Assembly: GCA_028281325.1 (NCBI GenBank)
Contig: JANQKC010000023.1
Coordinates: 1 to 64,000 of the forward strand
Direction: 5' to 3'
Source: Alphaproteobacteria bacterium
Lineage (GTDB): Bacteria > Pseudomonadota > Alphaproteobacteria > UBA8366
Length of the DNA stretch: 64,000 nucleotides
The notes under the pieces: generated by a model
The model's database searches: none
Seen by the model: the letters and a program-made list of their open reading frames with translations, nothing else
Told to the model about the DNA's origin: nothing
Translations under genes and position numbers: made by a program
Shown: one piece after another, positions 40,934 to 49,747 of the stretch
Numbering within the stretch: the first letter of the stretch is position 1
Layout of the letters: each line of letters begins with the position of its first letter

Positions 40934-42523
40934 TCAGGAAGAATGTTCCTTTGTTTTTAGGAATTTAAGGCTTTCCCAGTCTTCCTCTGCCTTGTCGAGA
41001 TGCCACGCGTTGCGCGCCAGGAAGACCGGTGCGCCGGTATGGTCTTCGGCCATGCTGGCTTCGTTGGCGTCGCGAAATTTTTTCAGGTCGCGCGGATCGT
41101 CTGCCTCGACCCAACGCGCCGTATGCAGCGTCGTGCTCTCGAATTTCACCGGCACGTCGTATTCGGTGCGGATGCGATCGGCCAGAACCTCGAACTGCAA
41201 CGGTCCGACCACGCCGACGACCCAATCGGCATCCATCCGTGGTTTGAAGACGCGCGCGGCGCCTTCTTCGGCGATCTGCTGAAGCGCGCGGGACAGATGC
41301 TTGGCCCGCATCGGATCGGCCGGCCGGGCCTTCTGCAGGATCTCCGGCGCGAAACTCGGCACGCCGTTGAAGCGGAGTTCCTCTCCTTCGGTCAGGGTGT
41401 CGCCGATCCGCAGATTGCCGTGGTTGGGGATGCCCAGGATATCGCCGGCCCAGGCCTCCTCCGCGAGTTCGCGGTCCCGCGCCATGAACAGCATGGGATT
41501 GTGCAGGTTCAGCATCTTGCCGGTGCGGACATGCTTTAGCTTCATGCCGCGCTTGAAATGCCCGGAACACAGCCGCATGAACGCGATCCGGTCGCGATGC
41601 TTCGGGTCCATGTTCGCCTGGATCTTGAAGACGAAGCCGCTGACCTTGTCGTCGCTCGGTTCCACCGTCCGGATGTCGGCGCTGCTGCTGCGCGGCGGTG
41701 GGGCCAAGTCGCCCAACCCCTGTAGCAGTTCTCGGACCCCGAAGTTGTTGATCGCGCTGCCGAAAAAGACCGGCGTCATATTCCCTTCGCGATAGGCGTC
41801 GAGGTCGAACTGCGGGCAAAGGCCGCGCGCCATCTCGACATCCTCGCGCAGTTTCTCGGCGGCGTAGTCCGGCAGCAGCGTGTCCAGCTTCGGGTCGTCC
41901 AGCCCGTCGCAGACCGCGCCTTCGTCCGGCGCGTCGGCGGTGCCTTTGTCGACCAGCATCAGCCGGTCGTGGAAAAGGTCGAAGCAGCCGAGGAATTGCC
42001 GTCCCATGCCGATCGGCCAGGATGCTGGCGACGGTTCGAGCGCCAGCGTCTGTTCGATCTCGTCCAATAGGTCGAACGGCTCTTGGCCTTCCCGGTCCAG
42101 TTTGTTGATGAAGGTGATGATCGGCACGTCCCGCAGCCGGCAGACTTCGAAGAGTTTCCGGGTCTGCGCCTCGATGCCGCGCGCGCTGTCGAGCACCATG
42201 ACGGCCGAATCCACCGCGGAAAGCGTGCGGTAGGTATCCTCGCTGAAGTCTTCATGGCCCGGCGTGTCGAGCAGGTTGAACGTGCAGTCGCCGTAATCGA
42301 AGGTCATGACCGAAGACGCGACCGAAATGCCGCGCTCGCGCTCGACCTTCATCCAGTCCGAATGGGCGCGCCGCTGGTCGCCGCGCGCCTTGACCGCCCC
42401 GGCAAGCTGAATGGCGCCGCCGAATAACAGCAGTTTTTCGGTCAACGTGGTCTTGCCGGCGTCCGGATGCGAGATGATCGCGAAGGTCCGGCGCCGGGCC
42501 ACGGGGTCGGGCAAGGTGCTCAT
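40934..42523 (-). CDS. prfC: peptide chain release factor 3
   Basis: 529 residues. G1 S-H-P-D-A-G-K-T-T, the RF3-typical L-F-G-G-A-I-Q-L-A-G-A-V, G2 E-R-G-I-S-V-A-S-S-V, G3 D-T-P-G-H-E-D-F-S-E and G4 N-K-L-D-R-E. RF3 removes RF1/RF2 from the ribosome after peptide release and helps quality control. Full family length. In a cell that decodes UGA as Sec, RF2/RF3 compete with SelB at the same codon. Confidence 0.97.
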   Translation of the reverse strand: MSTLPDPVARRRTFAIISHPDAGKTTLTEKLLLFGGAIQLAGAVKARGDQRRAHSDWMKVERERGISVASSVMTFDYGDCTFNLLDTPGHEDFSEDTYRTLSAVDSAVMVLDSARGIEAQTRKLFEVCRLRDVPIITFINKLDREGQEPFDLLDEIEQTLALEPSPASWPIGMGRQFLGCFDLFHDRLMLVDKGTADAPDEGAVCDGLDDPKLDTLLPDYAAEKLREDVEMARGLCPQFDLDAYREGNMTPVFFGSAINNFGVRELLQGLGDLAPPPRSSSADIRTVEPSDDKVSGFVFKIQANMDPKHRDRIAFMRLCSGHFKRGMKLKHVRTGKMLNLHNPMLFMARDRELAEEAWAGDILGIPNHGNLRIGDTLTEGEELRFNGVPSFAPEILQKARPADPMRAKHLSRALQQIAEEGAARVFKPRMDADWVVGVVGPLQFEVLADRIRTEYDVPVKFESTTLHTARWVEADDPRDLKKFRDANEASMAEDHTGAPVFLARNAWHLDKAEEDWESLKFLKTKEHSS

Positions 42524-42681
42524 TATGTGATCGACTTGTCGTCTCTATCGGCTGCGTCAAACGCGCCCTAGGCCATATCGCCCCGGCGCATGCGATGTTC
42601 AATATGAAGAGGACGTCTTGATCAATCCTTTACGTGCGAAAGACGGCATAAATCTTCGACCGCCGGCCCCGCATCGACGGA

Positions 42682-43653
42682 TTAATCGCCCGACATCGCC
42701 AGCATCTTGTCGACGACCGCCTCGGTGACGTTGCCCCCGGTCAGCGCGGCGACCGTCTTGCGCGACGCATCCACCTTGCCGCTGAGGAACGCCGCCGCGG
42801 CGACGACCCCGGCCGGTTCGCCCATTAGCTTGCCGCGGTACAGGATCGTCCGGAAAGCGTCGGCAATGTCCTGTTCGCTGATCAGCACGATCTCGTCCAT
42901 GTATTCCTGCAGGTGACCGAAGGGGTATTCGCCCGGCCGCCGCGCCGACAGGCCGTCCGCCATGCTGTCCCAATAGTCGATCGCCGTCGCTTCGCCTTTT
43001 TCCATCGAAACGTAGGCGGCATTGGCCTTTTCCGGCTGGACCCCGATCACTTTCGTATCCGGCTTGCTGAGCTTGACCGCCGTCGCGATCCCGGCCGCGA
43101 CGCCGCCGCTGCTCACCGGCACCAGGACGGTTTCCACGTCCGGGCAGTCCTCGACGATTTCCATGCCGATGCTGGCATGGCCGGCGACGATCGGCGGGTA
43201 TTCCCAATTGTCGATGGCGGTCATGCCACGCTCCTCGGCGATCCGGGCCACGGTCGGTTGGCGCTGCAAGGCATCGGTGCCACAGAACACCACCTCGGCG
43301 CCGTAGCCCTTGGTGTTGTCCACCTTGAACGGGCTCGTGCTGTCCAGCATGACCACAACGATCGGCACGCCCATGCTGGCGCCGGCATAGGCATAGGCCT
43401 GGGCGAAATTGCCGGAGGACGTGACCACCAACCCGCGTTTACGCTGTTCGTCGGTCAGCGACCGCAGCACCGTATAGGCGGCTCGGACCTTGTACGCGCC
43501 GGTGACCTGCAAGTTCTCGCATTTCAGAAAGAGCTTCTCGCGGCCGACCTCGGCGGAGTCGCGGGCGAGCGGCAGGATCGGCGTATGGCGGATGAATTCG
43601 GGCAGCGCGTCGCGCGCTTCCTTGATGTCGTCGAGCGTGGTCAGGCGGGGCAT
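42682..43653 (-). CDS. threonine/serine dehydratase-like PLP enzyme
   Basis: 323 residues, fold type II PLP enzyme without an ACT domain, so like the short catabolic form. PLP-Lys is in T-G-A-Y-K-V-R-A-A (the usual S-F-K-x-R-G-A is altered), the Asn loop is S-S-G-N-F-A-Q-A, and the phosphate loop is V-S-S-G-G-V-A-A-G. It likely deaminates a hydroxyamino acid to a keto acid. The altered Lys motif leaves 3-hydroxyaspartate or a related substrate possible. Divergent from aconitase X. Confidence 0.83.
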   Translation of the reverse strand: MPRLTTLDDIKEARDALPEFIRHTPILPLARDSAEVGREKLFLKCENLQVTGAYKVRAAYTVLRSLTDEQRKRGLVVTSSGNFAQAYAYAGASMGVPIVVVMLDSTSPFKVDNTKGYGAEVVFCGTDALQRQPTVARIAEERGMTAIDNWEYPPIVAGHASIGMEIVEDCPDVETVLVPVSSGGVAAGIATAVKLSKPDTKVIGVQPEKANAAYVSMEKGEATAIDYWDSMADGLSARRPGEYPFGHLQEYMDEIVLISEQDIADAFRTILYRGKLMGEPAGVVAAAAFLSGKVDASRKTVAALTGGNVTEAVVDKMLAMSGD

Positions 43654-43786
43654 CGGTCTCTTGGCGTTGCTGTGGAGTGGGAGGGCACTATGGGCGACGG
43701 ACAAATGCGGCGCAAGCGGCGGTGTGCGAATGAAGGCTTGCTGCGATATAAACGCGGGAGAAGATAAAAAAGGTGGGGAGCATCCG

Positions 43787-45031
43787 ATGAAGTTGACGGA
43801 TTACGAGGAAAGCATCCGCGCGGGCGACCTGGGCGAGCCGCGCCGTTTGGCGCTGGAACATCAAATCAAGGTCGGGCAGTTCTTCGACGCCGAGGATTTG
43901 GTGGAGATCAGCCAGGTGCATCTGATGGCCGATACGGAATCGTTGGGCGCGGCCGGCGTCGAATTCCTGGAAAAGGTCGCGGGCTACCCCAAGGACCAGC
44001 GGTGCACCATGGTGCCGACGGTGACCGACCCGCGCGGCACCGACTTCAACGCCTATAAGCGTATGAAGCAACAGGACGACTGGATCGACCTGGAACGCCG
44101 CGCGATCGACGCGTTCCAGTCGCTCGACGTGATGATGACCGATACCTGCATCAATTATCAGGTGATCATCCCGCCGGTGCAGGGCGAGCATGTGGCCTTC
44201 GGCGATACCGGGTCGAGCATCTACACCAACAGCGTGCTCGGCGCGCGGACCAATTTCGAGGGCGGGCCCTCGGCGCTGGCCGCGGCGCTCACGGGACGGA
44301 CGCCGCGCTACGGCTTCCATCTGGACGAACGCCGCCGCGGCACCGCGCATTACGTGCTGGAAACCCGGCCGCAGGACTGGGCCGATTGGGGCGCGGTCGG
44401 CGGCATCATCGGCCGGGATATGGGGTCCTATTGGGAAGTGCCGGTGATCGACGGTGTCGACGGCGCGCCGACCTCGGACGAGATGAAGCATCTCGGCGCG
44501 GCGATGGCGAGTTTCGGGTCGACGCCGTTGTTCCACATGATCGGCGTGACACCGGAAGCGCCGTCGCTGCAGACGGTGTTCGACGGCGCGCCGCCGGATC
44601 CGGTCCGGATCACCCGCGCGGACATCGACGCCTTCTATGAGTCCTACGGCGTGTCGGACGACCGGCTCGACGTGGTGGTGTTCGCCGCACCGCAATTGTC
44701 GCTGTTCGAGCTGCAGCGGCTCGGACACCTGCTCGACGGACGGAAAGTGAATGACGCGACCACCCTGATCGCGGCGACCGCGCCGGAGATCAAGAAAGCC
44801 GCCGACCGGATGGGGATCACCGCGCAGATCGAAGATGCCGGCGGCATCCTGCTCGAAGGCGTGTGCTTCTATCAGATGTACGCACGCGAGGTCGGCGAGG
44901 CGAACGGCTGGAAACGTCTGATGAGCAACTCGGCGAAGATCGTCAACATCCTCGGCGGCTACGGCTATGAGCCGGTCCTGTCCACCATGGAACGCTGCGT
45001 CGATTCCGCCGTCGCCGGGAGGATCGTCTAA
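43787..45031 (+). CDS. aconitase X catalytic (large) subunit
   Basis: 414 residues of the DUF521/AcnX family, with the motif M-T-D-T-C-I-N-Y and G-D-T-G-S-S-I-Y-T-N-S-V-L-G-A-R, and the C-terminal M-S-N-S-A-K-I-V-N-I-L-G-G-Y-G. Characterised bacterial AcnX enzymes dehydrate cis-3-hydroxy-L-proline to pyrroline-2-carboxylate; the archaeal form acts on mevalonate 5-phosphate. GTGGGGAG precedes the ATG. The stop overlaps the small-subunit start as TAATG. No proline racemase or pyrroline reductase is adjacent, so the substrate is unproven. Confidence 0.88.
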   Translation: MKLTDYEESIRAGDLGEPRRLALEHQIKVGQFFDAEDLVEISQVHLMADTESLGAAGVEFLEKVAGYPKDQRCTMVPTVTDPRGTDFNAYKRMKQQDDWIDLERRAIDAFQSLDVMMTDTCINYQVIIPPVQGEHVAFGDTGSSIYTNSVLGARTNFEGGPSALAAALTGRTPRYGFHLDERRRGTAHYVLETRPQDWADWGAVGGIIGRDMGSYWEVPVIDGVDGAPTSDEMKHLGAAMASFGSTPLFHMIGVTPEAPSLQTVFDGAPPDPVRITRADIDAFYESYGVSDDRLDVVVFAAPQLSLFELQRLGHLLDGRKVNDATTLIAATAPEIKKAADRMGITAQIEDAGGILLEGVCFYQMYAREVGEANGWKRLMSNSAKIVNILGGYGYEPVLSTMERCVDSAVAGRIV

Positions 45032-45441
45032 TGGCCGACCGGATCATCCAGGGACATGTGGGCATCGGCGATACGGTCACCGGCCCGGCGTTGGTGGCCG
45101 ACGATAACTTCAGCGCCCGTTACGACCTCAACCGGATCGACGGCACCTTCTCGCGCGAGGCGCATAAGCTGTACGGCGAGAGCTATCTCGGCAAGGTGTT
45201 GATCCTCAACATCGCCAAGGGCGGCGTGGCGACGGCCTGGATGCTGTATGAGATGGCGTCCCGCGACCGGGCGCCGCTGGCGCTGGTGCTGAACTATGCC
45301 AACCCGATCATGGCGCAAGGGGCCGCGCATGCGGATTTTCCGCTGCTCGACCGGTTCGACTGCGATATCACGGCGGCGGTCAAGACCGGGGACCGGGTCA
45401 CCGTGGACCCGGCGGCGGGGCGTCTCATCGTCCACGAATGA
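45031..45441 (+). CDS. aconitase X swivel (small) subunit, DUF126
   Basis: 136 residues of the DUF126 swivel domain, which closes the AcnX active site. The ATG is fused to the large-subunit stop (TAATG), so the two subunits are made together. Family-like features are the central G-K-V-L-I-L-N-I-A-K-G-G-V-A-T-A-W and the end F-D-C-D-I-T-A-A-V-K-T-G-D. Fusion of both parts into one chain is known in other bacteria; here they are separate. Confidence 0.88.
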   Translation: MADRIIQGHVGIGDTVTGPALVADDNFSARYDLNRIDGTFSREAHKLYGESYLGKVLILNIAKGGVATAWMLYEMASRDRAPLALVLNYANPIMAQGAAHADFPLLDRFDCDITAAVKTGDRVTVDPAAGRLIVHE

Positions 45442-45464
45442 TGAGTCGGCCGCCCCGGTAGGGG

Positions 45465-46334
45465 TCAGCTTCCCGCCTGGAAGGTCTGCAGGATTTGTTC
45501 GACCGCGGCGTCGACCTTGAGCTGCAACATCTTCTTGCCGGTTTCCGCGCTCGCCCGGGTCGGGTCGCCGATCACGCCGCTGCTCCTCATCCCGGCCTCG
45601 GCGCTGGACCGGCGGCGGTCCAGGCGGACGCCGGCGGGATGGACCGCCAGCATTTCCGACGTGTCGCGGATGCCCGCGTGGCTGCCGATGGCCGCTTCGC
45701 TCTCGCCGCTGGTCAGCAGCCAGTCGACTTGGCCGTTGGCGCTGTAGTAGTTCGCGACATGCAGCGCGGCGACGCCGGTGCCGATCCATTCGGCGTTCAG
45801 TTTCTCCGCGACGGCCGCCTGAACGGTCTGGTTGCCGCCGCTATCGCCGATGAAACAGATCGTCGTGAACCCATGCGCTTTCAGACTCCGCGCCGTCGCT
45901 TCCAAGACCGCGGCGAAGACGTCCTCGGAAACGCTGATCGTGCCGGGATACCGCATATGGCCGGCGGGCGGTGAAATGGACCCTTCCGGCACATAGGACA
46001 TGACCGGCGTCACCAGGGCGTTGCCGAGTTGTTCGGCGATCTTGCCCGCGGTGTGGCGGACCACGTAGTTGTGCTTGCCCAGCACCATATGCGGGCCGTT
46101 CTGCTCGGTGCCGCCGGTCGGAACGATGGCCGTGGTGTGTCCCGCGCGGACCAGTGCCCTGACCTCGGTCCAGGTCAGGTCTTCGAGATGGACCGGCAGA
46201 GTCTCGATCGCGATCGGGGCGGTGTCCCGGTACTCGCCGGAATCGCCGCCATTCAGCAATTTCGTCGGCAGGTAGGTCACGCCGGCCACGCCTGCAACGG
46301 CGAGGACCGCGGCGGCGATGAGTCCGCGTTTCAT
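45465..46334 (-). CDS. secreted creatininase-family protein with altered metal motif
   Basis: 289 residues. A signal or anchor helix (L-I-A-A-A-V-L-A-V-A-G-V-A-G-V) opens the protein, so it acts outside the cytoplasm. The creatininase fold shows V-P-T-G-G-T-E-Q-N-G-P-H near 73-84 and G-D-S-G-G-N-Q near 163, where relatives have G-D-H-G-G-N-Q. One expected metal-binding His is thus Ser. It probably hydrolyses a cyclic amide or amidohydrolase-type substrate, or is a non-catalytic relative. Convergent to the AcnX operon. Confidence 0.82.
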   Translation of the reverse strand: MKRGLIAAAVLAVAGVAGVTYLPTKLLNGGDSGEYRDTAPIAIETLPVHLEDLTWTEVRALVRAGHTTAIVPTGGTEQNGPHMVLGKHNYVVRHTAGKIAEQLGNALVTPVMSYVPEGSISPPAGHMRYPGTISVSEDVFAAVLEATARSLKAHGFTTICFIGDSGGNQTVQAAVAEKLNAEWIGTGVAALHVANYYSANGQVDWLLTSGESEAAIGSHAGIRDTSEMLAVHPAGVRLDRRRSSAEAGMRSSGVIGDPTRASAETGKKMLQLKVDAAVEQILQTFQAGS

Positions 46335-46490
46335 GTCTGGCTCCGTTTGGCGGGACTTCTATGTCGCAAAGATGCTAAGCGCGGTGTCCATGCGGAAGCC
46401 CCGGTTGAGGCCACTTTTTAGGACGTCAGACTTAAGAACTTGTTAACTTATGGAGACGGAGTCGGGGTCCTTCGGGGCTATAGGAGCGGA

Positions 46491-47282
46491 ATGATGCAGC
46501 AGTATCGTATGGCGCTGGTGACCGGGGCGACGAGCGGGATCGGCGCGGCCTTTGCGGAGGCGCTGCCGCGGGAGACCGGCCTTTTGCTGACCGGGCGCGA
46601 CCGGGCGGCGTTGGACGCCTTGGCCATGAAACTGACTGGCGAGGGACGGACGGTCGAGACGCATGCCGCCGACCTGGCGGTCGAGGCCGACCGGGTCGAG
46701 TTGATCGGCCGGGCGGAGGCGCTTGGCGTCGATTTGTTGATCAACAATGCCGGGCTCGGCGTGTTCGGGCCGGTCGCGCGGAACGCCCTCGACCGGGAGA
46801 TGGAGATGGTCGCCGTCAACGTGACGGCGGTGGTTCATCTGACCCGGGCCCTGCTGCCCGGCATGGCGGCGCGGACGCAGTCGGAAGGTGGACGCGCGGG
46901 GCTGATCATCGTATCCAGTGTCGCCGCGTTCACGCCGGTGCCCCTGCTTGCCACCTATGCCGCCACCAAGACGTTCGAGCTGAGCTTTGGCGAGGCGCTC
47001 GCCGATGAAATGAAGGACACGTCCGTCGACGTTTTGGTATTGTGCCCCGGCGCCACGCGGACGAAATTCTTTGATCGCGCCGGGATGGCCGAGATGCCCG
47101 GTCGCGCGGAATTGCCGGGGCCGGTGGCGCGCAAGGCGCTGCGTGCATTGGGCCGGGAGCGTGTCCTGGTCAGCCAGCCGCCGGCGCGGGCGGCGCTTTT
47201 GCTGGCGACGGCGCGGCGGCGGCTGATGGTGGCCGGTGCGGGCCGGGTGATGCGGCGGATCGCGAGACGCGAGGGGGGATGA
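46491..47282 (+). CDS. SDR-family oxidoreductase
   Basis: 263 residues. V-T-G-A-T-S-G-I-G near 10-18, L-L-I-N-N-A-G-L-G near 80, S-S-V-A-A-F as active-site Ser region, and Y-A-A-T-K near 160. The T-G-R-D after beta-2 suggests NADPH. Substrate unknown. AGGAG lies just before two tandem ATGs (46491, 46494). Its TGA overlaps the next ATG (ATGA), so it is coupled to the glycosyltransferase gene. Confidence 0.88.
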   Translation: MMQQYRMALVTGATSGIGAAFAEALPRETGLLLTGRDRAALDALAMKLTGEGRTVETHAADLAVEADRVELIGRAEALGVDLLINNAGLGVFGPVARNALDREMEMVAVNVTAVVHLTRALLPGMAARTQSEGGRAGLIIVSSVAAFTPVPLLATYAATKTFELSFGEALADEMKDTSVDVLVLCPGATRTKFFDRAGMAEMPGRAELPGPVARKALRALGRERVLVSQPPARAALLLATARRRLMVAGAGRVMRRIARREGG

Positions 47283-48964
47283 GTACCGTGAAAACCGATG
47301 GCGCCGCGATGTATTTCGTGGCGCGCGACCTCGAGTCCGAGCGCGTGATCGGCCTGGACGTGGCCGTCGAACGCTTGGTCGACGCCTATCTTCGTTACGC
47401 CCGGCAAGACCGCCTGTTCTGCTACGCCAAGGACAGAGACGCTTTCGATCGGTTCAAACAGCGCGCGGTTGCGCAGGGGCGCGCGGCGGATGACTGCGCC
47501 TTCATCGCCTTGACCGAGTCCGAACGTTTGATCGAACCCGGCTGCCTGATGCAGCCGGACCCGAACATCGCGCCCTATGCCTGGATGCGCCGGGCGCAGG
47601 ACCAGCGCGCCTACAGCCTGTGCGGCATCAGTCACACCATGTCCTCCGCCGCCGTGATGGACGCGGTCGCCAATTGCGTGCACTACCCGACGCAGGAATG
47701 GGATGCGATCATCTGTCCGTCGCGCGCGATCGCCGGCGCGATCCAGGCGCTCTGGGATGAATGGCGCGCTTATCTGGCGGACCGGACCGGTGGGCGGATG
47801 GCCTGCCCGGTGCAACTGCCGATCGTGCCCTTGGGTATCGACACGGCGCGTTTCGCCAAGAATCGCGATGGCGGCCGCCGGTCCGGTCTGCGCAAAGAAT
47901 TGGGGCTGGCCGACGACGCCTTCGTGATGCTGTTCCATGGCCGGATCAGCTTCTACTCCAAGGCGCATCCGCTGCCTTTCCTGCAGGCGGCGGAGCGGCT
48001 GGCCGAGCGGTTGTCGACGCCGGTCAGCATGATCTTCTACGGATACTTCGACACCGAGCGCTTCCAGGCGGAATTCAATGCCCTAGCGGCGGAGGTCTGT
48101 ACGCGCGCCGAGGTGCGCGTCGTCGCCAACAGCGATCCGCGCTTTCCCGATGGCGTATGGTCCGCCGCCGATGCCTTCATGTCCCTGGCCGACAATATTC
48201 AGGAAAGTTTCGGGCTGGCGCCGATCGAGGCAATGGCGAGCGGGCTCCCCGTCGTCGCCACCGATTGGGACGGGTACCGCGATACGGTGACGAACGGCGT
48301 CGAAGGGTTTCTGGTACCCACGTTGACCCCGGCGCCGGGGTCGGGGGCCGTCAACGCGACACGCTATCTTTCCGGCGAGGACAGTTACGGCGAATTCATC
48401 GCGGGCGCGAGCCAGACGACGGCGGTGGATGTGGAGGCGGTGATCGACGCCTTGCACGAATTGGCGGTCAACACCGACCTTCGCCATCGCATGGCGGAGG
48501 CGGGCGTGCAGCGGGCGGAGTCGATCTACGACTGGCGGCATGTGATCCCGGCCTATGAATCCGTGTGGGAAGAACTCGCCAGCCGCCGCGTAAGCGGAAT
48601 GGAATCGGCGGCGAAATCGCAGCATCGCGCGGCGCATCCGCTGCGGCCCGATCCGTACAGGATGTTCGCGGGCTTCCCGACGGAGCACCTTTCCGTTCAG
48701 GATCGCGTGGAGATTGCGGCGAAATCGGTCGAGGCGATCAACGCGTTGATCCGGCATCGCATGAACATGTTCACGCCGGATATTCTGCTCGGCGCGGACG
48801 ACATCGCGACGCTGGTCAACGCCGTTGGCCGCCGCCGGGGGGAGACGTTGGTCGACCTGGTGCCCGATATCGCCGAGCATGATTCCGCGCGCCTGCTGCG
48901 GACGGTTGCTTGGATGGTGAAACTCGGGTTTCTGCGGCGTCTCGCGCCCACACTGGACCGCTAG
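47279..48964 (+). CDS. GT4-type glycosyltransferase
   Basis: 561 residues. The GT-B donor-binding half (about 215-440) has F-H-G-R-I-S-F-Y-S-K near 221-230 and the E-x7-E signature F-G-L-A-P-I-E-A-M-A-S-G-L-P near 310. The N-terminal half is the acceptor domain. The last 110 residues are an extra helical region not typical of the family. It starts inside the SDR stop (ATGA), with GAGGGGGG upstream. The product glycan is unknown. Confidence 0.85.
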   Translation: MSTVKTDGAAMYFVARDLESERVIGLDVAVERLVDAYLRYARQDRLFCYAKDRDAFDRFKQRAVAQGRAADDCAFIALTESERLIEPGCLMQPDPNIAPYAWMRRAQDQRAYSLCGISHTMSSAAVMDAVANCVHYPTQEWDAIICPSRAIAGAIQALWDEWRAYLADRTGGRMACPVQLPIVPLGIDTARFAKNRDGGRRSGLRKELGLADDAFVMLFHGRISFYSKAHPLPFLQAAERLAERLSTPVSMIFYGYFDTERFQAEFNALAAEVCTRAEVRVVANSDPRFPDGVWSAADAFMSLADNIQESFGLAPIEAMASGLPVVATDWDGYRDTVTNGVEGFLVPTLTPAPGSGAVNATRYLSGEDSYGEFIAGASQTTAVDVEAVIDALHELAVNTDLRHRMAEAGVQRAESIYDWRHVIPAYESVWEELASRRVSGMESAAKSQHRAAHPLRPDPYRMFAGFPTEHLSVQDRVEIAAKSVEAINALIRHRMNMFTPDILLGADDIATLVNAVGRRRGETLVDLVPDIAEHDSARLLRTVAWMVKLGFLRRLAPTLDR

Positions 48965-48980
48965 ACGGCTGTGGAAAAAG

Positions 48981-49046
48981 TCATGGTGTTCGGTCTCCCT
49001 GGTTCGAGACGGCGCTCTCGCGCCTCCTCACCATGAGGTTTTTGCT
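48981..49046. repeat. intergenic palindromic repeat (alphaproteobacterial REP-like)
   Basis: An outer inverted repeat TCATGGTG (48981-48988) / CACCATGA (49029-49036) encloses a smaller hairpin GGCGC-TCTC-GCGCC (49011-49024). The motif family (CCTCATGGTGAGG with GTCTCGAACCA nearby) recurs between genes in Bradyrhizobium-like genomes. Only one copy is in the window. TTTTTG follows, so it may also end the GT4 transcript. Confidence 0.6.
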
Positions 49047-49127
49047 TTGTTTTCCCTATCCCGAGAAGGGCCGATAGGTCCGTCTCGATGGTGACAAATG
49101 ACGTCTTCAGCAACCTGCTAGACGGCG

Positions 49128-49613
49128 TTACGTCTTCGCCGTGGCGTCGAGCGGCAATGCCGTCCCGTATTTCACCTGTTTCAGCGAAAAGCTCGATTTG
49201 ATGCTGGTCACGCCGGGCACCTTCGTCAGGTGATCCATCAGGAAGCGCTCATACGCCGCGAGGTCGGCGACGACGACCCGCAACAGATAATCCGCGTCGC
49301 CGGTCATCAGATGGCACTCCAGGACTTCCGGCCAGCCGAGCACTGCCGTTTCGAATATCTCCAATGCCGATTCCGCTTGCCGCTCCAACGAGACCTGGAT
49401 GAAGACGCTGACCGGCAGGCCTGCGGCGCTAGGGTCGACCAAGGTCACATAGCGCGCGATGACGCCGGTTTTTTCGAGATCGCGGACCCGCCGCCAACAG
49501 GGGGACGGAGACACGCCGACCTCGGCCGCGAGATCGACGTTGGAAATGCGGGCATTCTCCTGAAGCCGCGTCAGGATACGGCGGTCTATCTCGTCCAAGC
49601 CGGTCTTGGGCAT
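49128..49613 (-). CDS. Lrp/AsnC-family transcriptional regulator (MdeR-like)
   Basis: 161 residues. Helix-turn-helix at about 20-50 (N-V-D-L-A-A-E-V-G-V-S-P-S-P-C-W-R-R) and a C-terminal RAM domain with G-D-A-D-Y-L-L-R-V-V-V. It is divergent from the AceE-like gene, which it very likely controls. In Pseudomonas putida the Lrp-type MdeR is likewise divergent from mdeAB. Repeated ATTGCTTA sites lie between the two genes. Confidence 0.92.
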   Translation of the reverse strand: MPKTGLDEIDRRILTRLQENARISNVDLAAEVGVSPSPCWRRVRDLEKTGVIARYVTLVDPSAAGLPVSVFIQVSLERQAESALEIFETAVLGWPEVLECHLMTGDADYLLRVVVADLAAYERFLMDHLTKVPGVTSIKSSFSLKQVKYGTALPLDATAKT

Positions 49614-49647
49614 TTTCTTTTCCGAATTTTGCCTTGACTGGCATGAT

Positions 49648-49676
49648 ATTGCTTATAATTGCTTAGTTAACGCAAT
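49648..49676 (+). promoter_or_regulatory. divergent control region: ATTGCTTA repeats and TATAAT
   Basis: ATTGCTTA occurs at 49648-49655 and again at 49658-49665, one helical turn apart. The second copy pairs with GCAAT at 49672-49676 as an inverted repeat. A perfect TATAAT (49654-49659) overlaps, pointing towards the AceE-like gene. This is a plausible Lrp-type operator over the promoter. Confidence 0.55.
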
Positions 49677-49747
49677 CTTTGCAAGGATCGTTTTGGCAGT
49701 CGGCCTTACAATGAGGGACGGAAAAACAGTCGATACAGGAGTCGGTG

